Shown one piece after another: positions 58,080-64,000 of a DNA stretch of 64,000 nt. The stretch is from Salinicola salarius. GTDB lineage: Bacteria; Pseudomonadota; Gammaproteobacteria; Pseudomonadales; Halomonadaceae. A program made the translations under genes and the position numbers. How positions within the stretch are numbered: position 1 is the first letter of the stretch; each line of letters opens with the position of its first letter. Under the pieces are notes generated by a model. It did not search any database. It was not told where the DNA came from and saw only the letters and a list, made by a program, of their open reading frames with translations. The DNA lies in NCBI RefSeq assembly GCF_003206135.1, contig NZ_PZJT01000002.1, positions 1 through 64,000 on the forward strand. The letters run 5' to 3'.

Positions 58080-58553
58080 TCAGGCCGTGACCGTCTCGGC
58101 GGTCGATGACGTCTCGGTCAGGCGGCGCTGGCTGCCGTTGATCGGGATCTGCCGCGGGCGCTGCTCTTCGGGCACGACGCGGAGCAGATCGACGATCAGC
58201 AGGCCGTTCTCGAGCCGGGCGCCCTGGACCTCGATATTCTCGTCGAGCCGGAACGACAGCTTGAAGGCGCGCTGGGCGATGCCCTGATGCAGATACTGCA
58301 CCTTGTCGTCCTCCTGGCGCTCGCCCTTGCCGGCGGTAATCGTCAGCACGCGCTTCTCGACGTTGACATCGAGCTCCTGCTCGGCGAAACCCGCCGTGGC
58401 CACGGCGATACGGTAGTCGTTCTCGCCATGTTTCTCGACGTTGTACGGCGGGTAGCTGGGCACGTCGTTCTGCATCGCGGACTCGAACAGATCGTTGAGA
58501 CGGTCGAAGCCCACGGAGCGACGGAACAGCGGAGAGAGTGACAGTGTGTTCAT
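58080..58553 (-). CDS. Small heat shock protein (Hsp20/IbpA family)
   Basis: The 157-residue alpha-crystallin-domain holdase starts like IbpA (SLSPLFRRSVGFDRLNDLFESA), with the alpha-crystallin core YPPYNVEKHGENDYRIAVATAGF to GLLIVDLLRVVPEE. The C-terminal IPIN (I-x-I motif) is present for oligomer contacts. GGAGG precedes the ATG at 58553. The upstream region carries a sigma-32-like promoter and a possible RNA thermometer. Confidence 0.95.
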   Translation of the reverse strand: MNTLSLSPLFRRSVGFDRLNDLFESAMQNDVPSYPPYNVEKHGENDYRIAVATAGFAEQELDVNVEKRVLTITAGKGERQEDDKVQYLHQGIAQRAFKLSFRLDENIEVQGARLENGLLIVDLLRVVPEEQRPRQIPINGSQRRLTETSSTAETVTA

Positions 58554-58610
58554 GGTACTAACCTCCTGATTGACAGCGAAGTCCGGAAATACGTCATTAC
58601 ATGTACGCCT
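58554..58610 (-). promoter_or_regulatory. Possible ROSE-like RNA thermometer in the hsp20 leader
   Basis: In the mRNA, UUCGCU lies about 10 nt upstream of AGGAGG. ROSE elements hide the Shine-Dalgarno with a U(U/C)GCU word, and UCGCU fits. Folding was not computed. Confidence 0.4.
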
Positions 58611-58741
58611 TGCGCTTTCTCCCGCTCGGCGGGGTATGGCGGTATTTCCGTGGTCTACGCAGACCCGCTTGGCGGCATCTGCCGTCGAGGGGAGTGGCGC
58701 ATCGACGATGCCGTCCTGAGTTGCCCGCTCGACATTATGTT

Positions 58742-58769
58742 AAATAGGGCCGTCGAATCCGTTTTCAAG
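58742..58769 (-). promoter_or_regulatory. Sigma-32-type heat shock promoter of hsp20
   Basis: Minus strand CTTGAAA (58763-58769), a 13-bp spacer, then CCCTATTT (58742-58749), close to the CTTGAAA/CCCCATNT consensus. It gives a leader of about 180 nt. Confidence 0.7.
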
Positions 58770-58911
58770 CGGTCGATGCAAAAATTCGTGAAAGCGAATC
58801 CGCCAAAAAACCGATAAGGCCCGAAACCGGCGTGGTTGCCGGTCTCGAGCGCTATATGGAGATGCCGGAGCGGGTTTCAAGTGTCCGCTGTCGGTGGGAG
58901 ATCGACTCGAT

Positions 58912-60126
58912 CTAGCCGAACAGCTGCCCGGCGATGCGCAGCCCGGCGACCCAGGTCGCGATGGCGGAGCCGAGGCTCGAGAGCAGGAAGACCAGCAGCG
59001 TACGGGCGACCCGGTTGCGCCACCAGCCGCGCCAGTGGCTGACGTCGCTGCGTAGCCGCGAGAAGTCGCCGACGGTGGGGCGGCGCAGGTAGAGCTCGAC
59101 CCCGGCGGTCACGAAGCCGACGCCGATCGTCGGGTTGAGCGAGGTCAGCGGCGCGCCGACGAAGGCTGCGGCGATCGTCAGCGGGTGGCCCAGCGCGATC
59201 AGCGCGCCCAGGGCGGAGAAGCTGCCGTTGATCAGCACCCATTCGCCCACCAGCGACCAGCCGAGGGAGGTATCGCGGCTGAAGCCGATGGCGAAGCCGG
59301 TCAGCACCAGCGCGACGATCACCCAGGGAATCGCTTTCCACCAGCGCGAACGGGGCGCGGTCGACTCCAGATTGGCGCGTTCCTGGATCACGGCATCCAG
59401 CGCCGGCGGATGGCGATTCAGGGTCTCGAGGTGATCCTTCATGCCCTTGAGATGGCCGGCGCCGATCACCACCAGCACGCGCTTCGATTCGCCGTCGGGC
59501 AGTTCCTCGATCAGCTTGAGCGCCATGTAGCGGTCGCGCTCGGTAATCAAGGGTTCGTAAAGCGTCTGGGACTGTTCGGCGAACTCGGCGAAGGTGGATT
59601 CGAGCACGTCGCCCTGCTTGAGTTTCTCGATCTCCTCGCTGGAGACTTTCTGCCGCGACAGCACGCTGCCCAGCAGCCCGGAGATCAGGCTGAAGCGCTT
59701 GTACCAGGGCACGTTCTGGTAGATGCGCTTGAGGGTGACGCCGATCTCGCGGTCGATCAGGTAGAGCGGCAGCCCCGCCCGCTGGGTCTCCTTGACCGCC
59801 GTGCGCATTTCCGCGCCGGGTTCGATCCCGGACTGTTCGGCCACGCGCTGCTGGAAGGCGCCCAGCGCGAGGCTGGCGGCGACCATGCCCGCCTTGCCCT
59901 GCTTGAGCACCTGAAACAGATCGAGCTTGGCCATGGCGTTGGGCTGGACCAGGCTCTGGTGGCGGGAGGTGCAGAGTTCGATCGCGACGGCGTCGAATTC
60001 GCCGGAGCGAATCAGTTCGCGAACCTCGTCGGCGCTGGCCTGGGAAACGTGGGCGGTGCCCAGAAGCGTCAGGTGGTGATCGGCGAGCTCGGCGGTCTCG
60101 CGAGGTCCGGCGGCGGTGTCAGACAT
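58912..60126 (-). CDS. TraB/PrgY-family protein
   Basis: The 404-residue protein has a soluble N-terminal domain carrying the TraB/TIKI-like motifs LLGTAHVSQAS (GX2H) near residue 23 and VIGAGHLKGM near residue 222, plus Glu in VAIELC. The C-terminal third has about four hydrophobic helices (AIPWVIVALVLTGFAIGF and onward). TraB-family proteins are putative metalloproteases, and the enterococcal member dampens pheromone signalling. The role in Gram-negatives is unknown. The Shine-Dalgarno is weak. Confidence 0.88.
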   Translation of the reverse strand: MSDTAAGPRETAELADHHLTLLGTAHVSQASADEVRELIRSGEFDAVAIELCTSRHQSLVQPNAMAKLDLFQVLKQGKAGMVAASLALGAFQQRVAEQSGIEPGAEMRTAVKETQRAGLPLYLIDREIGVTLKRIYQNVPWYKRFSLISGLLGSVLSRQKVSSEEIEKLKQGDVLESTFAEFAEQSQTLYEPLITERDRYMALKLIEELPDGESKRVLVVIGAGHLKGMKDHLETLNRHPPALDAVIQERANLESTAPRSRWWKAIPWVIVALVLTGFAIGFSRDTSLGWSLVGEWVLINGSFSALGALIALGHPLTIAAAFVGAPLTSLNPTIGVGFVTAGVELYLRRPTVGDFSRLRSDVSHWRGWWRNRVARTLLVFLLSSLGSAIATWVAGLRIAGQLFG

Positions 60127-60270
60127 CTAGGGGCGTTCCAAGACTGAAAGGACTGAAGGATAGTCGTCCCATATTGCACGTCACGCCGCCAATTCCAAGC
60201 CGTGGGCACGGAAAACCCATCGCGGACACCGAAAACGGCTCGGTGATGGCGGCGCTGGCCCGGTTGCCGG

Positions 60271-61515
60271 TCAATCGCTCCCGGCGAGGCGTGCCCGGGC
60301 GCGGGGCGAACGGCAGGCCGCGGCGGTAAACAGCACGTCGGTGGAGGAGTTGAGCGCGGTCTCGGTGGAGTCCTGAATCACGCTGATGACGAAGCCGATC
60401 GCGACGACCTGCATGGCGACGTCCGCCGAGATGCCGAACAGGCTGGCGGCCATCGGGATCAGCAGCAGGGAGCCGCCGGCCACGCCGGAAACGCCGCACG
60501 CCGCCAGTGCCGAGACGATGCACAGCAGGAACGCCGTGGCGAAGTCCACGCCGATGCCCAGGGTGTTGGCGGCAGCCAGCGTCATCACCGTGATGGTGAT
60601 CGCCGCGCCGGACATGTTGATCGTGGCGCCCAGCGGGATCGAGACGGAGTAGGTGTCCGGATGCAGGTCGAGCCGTTCGCACAGCGCCATGTTGACCGGA
60701 ATGTTCGCCGCGCTGCTGCGGGTGAAAAACGCGGTGATGGCACTGCCGCGCAGGCAGGCGAAGACCAGCGGATAGGGGTTGCGGCGCGTGTAGAGGAACA
60801 CGATCAGGGGGTTGGTCACCAGCGCCACGAAGACCATGCAGCCGAGCAGCACTGCCAGCAGTTGGGCGTAATCCGCCAGGGCGCTCATGCCGGTCGAGGC
60901 GAAGGTGTTGGCGACCAGCCCGAAGATGCCCAGCGGGGCGAGGCGAATCACCCAGCGCACCAGCCCGGAGATCGCATCCGACACGTCGGCCAGCGCCCGG
61001 CGCGTGGTGTCGCTGGCGTTACGCAGCAGCAGCCCGAGCCCTACCGCCCAGGCCAGGATGCCGATGAAATTGGCCTCGATCAGCGCATGGACCGGATTGT
61101 CCACCGCGCTCATGGCCAGGTTGCGCAGGATCTCGGCAATGCCGGTCGGCGGCGTGCCATCGGCTCTGGGAGCGTCGATGATCAGCGAGGTCGGAAAGAG
61201 AAAACTCGCCGTCACGGCGACCAGTGCAGCGACCAGCGTGCCGATCAGATAGAGCATCAGCACCCCGCGCACCTGGGTCGGCTGGCCGCGCTGATGGCTG
61301 GCGATGGCCGCCATTACCAGCACGAACACCAGAATCGGCGCGACCGCCTTGAGCGCGCCGATGAAGAGATCGCCCAGAATGGCGAACGACGCGGCGGTCG
61401 ACGGCGCCAGCGAGGCCAGGACCAGGCCCGCCACGATGCCGATCAGGATCTGAGGAATGAGCCCGATGCGAGGCAGGCGCGAGGAAGCGGTTCGGGTGTC
61501 GGAACTGGCGGACAT
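60271..61515 (-). CDS. sstT: Serine/threonine:Na+ symporter
   Basis: The 414-residue DAACS-family (glutamate-transporter-fold) symporter has the SstT-specific wording [67 protein letters not shown] and [16 protein letters not shown], ending [21 protein letters not shown]. It imports serine and threonine with Na+. It stands alone on the minus strand and fits a Na+-rich habitat. Confidence 0.94.
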   Translation of the reverse strand: MSASSDTRTASSRLPRIGLIPQILIGIVAGLVLASLAPSTAASFAILGDLFIGALKAVAPILVFVLVMAAIASHQRGQPTQVRGVLMLYLIGTLVAALVAVTASFLFPTSLIIDAPRADGTPPTGIAEILRNLAMSAVDNPVHALIEANFIGILAWAVGLGLLLRNASDTTRRALADVSDAISGLVRWVIRLAPLGIFGLVANTFASTGMSALADYAQLLAVLLGCMVFVALVTNPLIVFLYTRRNPYPLVFACLRGSAITAFFTRSSAANIPVNMALCERLDLHPDTYSVSIPLGATINMSGAAITITVMTLAAANTLGIGVDFATAFLLCIVSALAACGVSGVAGGSLLLIPMAASLFGISADVAMQVVAIGFVISVIQDSTETALNSSTDVLFTAAACRSPRARARLAGSD

Positions 61516-61679
61516 GACTCTCTCTTATGACTCTTGCTTGAGGATACCGAGATGGGATGGCAGCGTAGCCACGAAGGGCGGCATTCTATCATCGCTGCCG
61601 GCGCGACACTCGCCGGAAACCCTGCCCGGCGCGCGATCCCTGGTGGCATCGACCAGCGCGGCAGCGGATTGGTGGTGAA

Positions 61680-61743
61680 AAAACGATGGATTTCGGGGAA
61701 ACGATGGATTCGAGAAGCGGGGAAATGGATTCGAGAAGAGGGG
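61680..61743. repeat. Degenerate 18-24-bp repeats between sstT and trkH
   Basis: Three units of AAACGATGGATTCGAGAAGCGGGG type (61680-61698, 61699-61722, 61723-61743), the first shortened, lying 17 bp beyond the trkH stop. Confidence 0.75.
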
Positions 61744-61759
61744 AGTGAGCGCCGGCCGC

Positions 61760-63208
61760 TCAGCGACGCCAGAAGGCCGGCGTGAACAGTACCAGAATGG
61801 TGAAGATCTCGAGGCGCCCCAGCATCATCGCCAGCACCAGGATCCATTTGGCGGCACTGGGGATGTCGCCGTAATCGGTCGAGACATCACCGAGCCCCGG
61901 GCCCAGGTTGTTGAGTGCCGAGCCGATCGCCGACCACGCCGTCACCTGATCGAGCCCGGTGGCGAGCAGGGCCAGCAGCATCACCACAAACAGCATCATG
62001 TAGACAGAGAAGAATCCCCACACGGCTTCGGCGACCCCCTCGGAAATGCGCATCTTGCCGACCTTGACGGCGAACACGGCGTTGGGGTGGATCAGGCGGT
62101 GAATCTCGCGAATACCCTGTTTCAGGATCAGCAGGATACGAATCACCTTCATGCCACCGCCCGCGGACCCCGAACAGGCGCCGACGAAAGCCGCCATGAA
62201 CAGCAAGATCGGCAACACGCCGGGCCACAGCGTGAAGTCGGCCACGCTGAAGCCCGAGGTGGTCGCCACCGAGACCGCCTCGAACAGCCCGTGGCGGATG
62301 CCGGTGGCATCGTGATAGGTGCCGGTGGCGAATAACGTGATGACGGTGATGGCGATCAGCAGGCCCAGGAAGGTCACGAAGAAGCGAAATTCCGGATCGC
62401 GGATGTACTGCAGCAGGCGCCGCTCGCGCCACACCGCGAAGTGCAGGCCGAAGCTGACCGAGGAGACGGTCATGAAGAACACGCAGATCATCTCGATGGT
62501 GGTGCTGTCGAAGTGGCCGATGCTGGCGTCGTAGGTGGAGAACCCGCCGACGGCCACGGTGGCGAAGCTGTGGCCGATGGCATCGAACCAGTTCATGCCG
62601 GCCGCCCAGTAGGCCAGCGCGCACCCCACGGTCAGGATCACGTAGATGTACCACAGCGCCTTGGCCGTCTCGGTGATTCGCGGCGTCAGCTTGGAGTCCT
62701 TCAGCGGGCCGGGGATCTCGGTCCGATAGAGCTGCATGCCGCCGATGCCCAGCGTCGGCAGAATCGCCACCGCGAGCACGACGATCCCCATCCCGCCCAG
62801 CCACTGGAGCTGCTGGCGGTAGAAGCGAATCGACGCCGGCAGGTGATCGATGCCGCTGAGAACGGTCGCCCCGGTCGTGGTGAGCCCGGAAAACGACTCG
62901 AACACCGCATCGGTGAACGACATCGACGGCGCTTCGGAGACCATGAAGGGAATCGTCCCGAACAGTCCGAGAACGCTCCAGAACAGCACCGTGATGAGGA
63001 AACCGTCGCGGGTGCGCAGCTCGCGCTTGGCCTTCCGGTTGGGCCAGTAGAGCAGCGCGCCAGTGACGATCGAGATCGCCATGCCGGCGCCGAAGGCATA
63101 CCAGTTGCCATCGTGGTAGATCCGGGCGATGACCATGGGCGGTACCATGGTCAGGCTGAACAGCATCAGCAGCAGGCCGACGATGCGAAGAATGACCAGC
63201 AGGCTCAC
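61760..63208 (-). CDS. trkH: Trk potassium uptake channel subunit
   Basis: The 482-residue K+ channel-like subunit of the Trk system has four pore-loop repeats, with selectivity segments such as FSGLTTTGATVLSG, FATVAVGGFSTYDASIG, VATTSGFSVADF and GSALNNLGPGLGD. The length matches E. coli TrkH (483). The start is GTG 63208 with GGGAGCGAG upstream. TTG 63232 is less likely. It follows trkA by 55 bp. K+ accumulation is the first response to hyperosmotic shock, before the BCCT-imported compatible solutes. Confidence 0.96.
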   Translation of the reverse strand: MSLLVILRIVGLLLMLFSLTMVPPMVIARIYHDGNWYAFGAGMAISIVTGALLYWPNRKAKRELRTRDGFLITVLFWSVLGLFGTIPFMVSEAPSMSFTDAVFESFSGLTTTGATVLSGIDHLPASIRFYRQQLQWLGGMGIVVLAVAILPTLGIGGMQLYRTEIPGPLKDSKLTPRITETAKALWYIYVILTVGCALAYWAAGMNWFDAIGHSFATVAVGGFSTYDASIGHFDSTTIEMICVFFMTVSSVSFGLHFAVWRERRLLQYIRDPEFRFFVTFLGLLIAITVITLFATGTYHDATGIRHGLFEAVSVATTSGFSVADFTLWPGVLPILLFMAAFVGACSGSAGGGMKVIRILLILKQGIREIHRLIHPNAVFAVKVGKMRISEGVAEAVWGFFSVYMMLFVVMLLALLATGLDQVTAWSAIGSALNNLGPGLGDVSTDYGDIPSAAKWILVLAMMLGRLEIFTILVLFTPAFWRR

Positions 63209-63263
63209 GGAAACTCGCTCCCTACCGGCCAACGCGGGCGGGCTGTGCCGAAGGTGTCGAACA

Positions 63264-64000
63264 TCAGAAAAAGGTCAGGCCGACTTGGAATAGCCGCTCG
63301 ACATCGCGAATGCGGCGCTTGTCGATCACGAACAGGATCAGGTGGTCGCCGGTCTCGATCATGACGTCGTCATGAGCGATCAGGACCTCCTTGCCCCGTA
63401 CGATGGCGCCGATACTGGTCCCGCTGGGCAGGTCGACTTCGCCGATGGTGCGGCCGACCACGCGAGAGGAGCGCTTGTCACCGTGGGCGATGGCTTCGAT
63501 CGCCTCCGCCGCGCCGCGACGCAGCGAATGCACGTTGACGATATCGCCTCGGCGCACGTGGGTGAGCAGGCTGCCGATGGTGGTCTGCTGCGGCGAGATG
63601 GCGATATCGATCTCGCCGCCCTGGACCAGATCCACGTAGGCGGCATTGTTGATCAGCGTCAGCACCTTCTTGGCGCCGAGGCGCTTGGCCAGCATCGACG
63701 ACATGATGTTGACCTCGTCGTCGTTGGTCAGCGCGCAGTAGATGTCGCAATCCTCGATGTTCTCCTCGAGCATCAGCCGCTTGCTGGTGGCGCTGCCGTG
63801 CAGGACCACGGTGCGGTCGAGCTTTTCGGAGAGGGTGCCGCAGCGGCCGAGATCATGCTCGATGATCTTGACCTGGTGCTTGTGTTCCAGCGTTTCCGCC
63901 AGGCGCTCGCCGATGTTGCCGCCCCCGGCGATCAGCACGCGGCGGAAGTCGCGGTCGACCTTGCGCAGCTCGCCCATCACGGTGCGGATATCGCGCCGCG
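63264..64000 (-). CDS. trkA: Trk potassium uptake regulatory subunit (partial)
   Basis: The C-terminal ~245 residues of TrkA (full length about 458); the 5' part lies beyond the window. The second RCK half is visible: VLIAGGGNIGERLAETLE (NAD/nucleotide loop), IEHDLGRC, ALTNDDEVNIMSSMLAKRLGAKKV, YVDLVQGGEIDIAISPQQTTI, and the TrkA-C domain VVGRTIGEVDLPSGTSIGAIVRGKEVLIAHDD. It gates TrkH in response to nucleotides. Operon with trkH. Confidence 0.96.
   Translation of the reverse strand, partial: RRDIRTVMGELRKVDRDFRRVLIAGGGNIGERLAETLEHKHQVKIIEHDLGRCGTLSEKLDRTVVLHGSATSKRLMLEENIEDCDIYCALTNDDEVNIMSSMLAKRLGAKKVLTLINNAAYVDLVQGGEIDIAISPQQTTIGSLLTHVRRGDIVNVHSLRRGAAEAIEAIAHGDKRSSRVVGRTIGEVDLPSGTSIGAIVRGKEVLIAHDDVMIETGDHLILFVIDKRRIRDVERLFQVGLTFF

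Overview
The window reads as chromosomal DNA of a GC-rich, halotolerant gammaproteobacterium, most likely Halomonadaceae (Halomonas/Salinicola type). This is inferred from three BCCT-family betaine/choline-type transporters, a trkA-trkH potassium uptake pair, SstT, an E. coli-like bacterioferritin, B12-independent MetE with MetR, and lptFG divergent from pepA. No species can be named from the sequence alone.

Layout. 0.2-1.8 kb: a BCCT transporter, followed by G-rich tandem repeats. 2.3-7.6 kb: a complete malonate module, with a GntR regulator divergent from malonyl-CoA decarboxylase, malonyl-CoA synthetase and the MadL/MadM malonate carrier. 7.6-9.9 kb: an adjacent c-di-GMP synthase and phosphodiesterase. 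10-14 kb: envelope and metabolic genes. 14.6-17 kb: an RstA/RstB-like two-component system. 17-20.5 kb: metR/metE. 20.7-26.8 kb: a lysozyme-inhibitor-like lipoprotein, azoR, gloA, tspO, a uracil-DNA glycosylase relative, DoxX, a membrane diguanylate cyclase and a PAP2 phosphatase. 27-37.4 kb: valS, holC, an SDR, ilvE and pepA on the minus strand, divergent from lptFG. 37.7-40.4 kb: bfd, bfr and purEK. 40.5-45.7 kb: tcdA, truC, a sirtuin, a BASS symporter and a DTW-domain tRNA-modification enzyme.

45.9-52.0 kb is an integrated island. It starts at the 3' end of a tRNA-Arg(TCG) gene and ends at a 14-bp copy of that 3' end. It carries gmhA, a TauE/SafE permease and a visibly AT-rich two-gene Hachiman-type anti-phage system (hamA, hamB). 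hamA is interrupted at an A8 tract. A -1 shift there restores about 48 more codons and an exact ATGA overlap with hamB. No integrase is visible.

52-64 kb: a LysE exporter, a cold shock protein, zinc-independent ribosomal protein L31 with a Zur-like box, two tandem BCCT transporters each preceded by a tiny leader ORF, a small heat shock protein with a sigma-32-like promoter and possible RNA thermometer, a TraB-family protein, sstT, trkH and the 3' part of trkA.

A recurrent structural theme is degenerate short tandem repeats (7, 12, 14, 17, 18 and 22 bp) packed into gene junctions and phased to start or stop codons. The clearest case is eleven 14-bp units that exactly fill the space between the tcdA start region and the truC stop codon.
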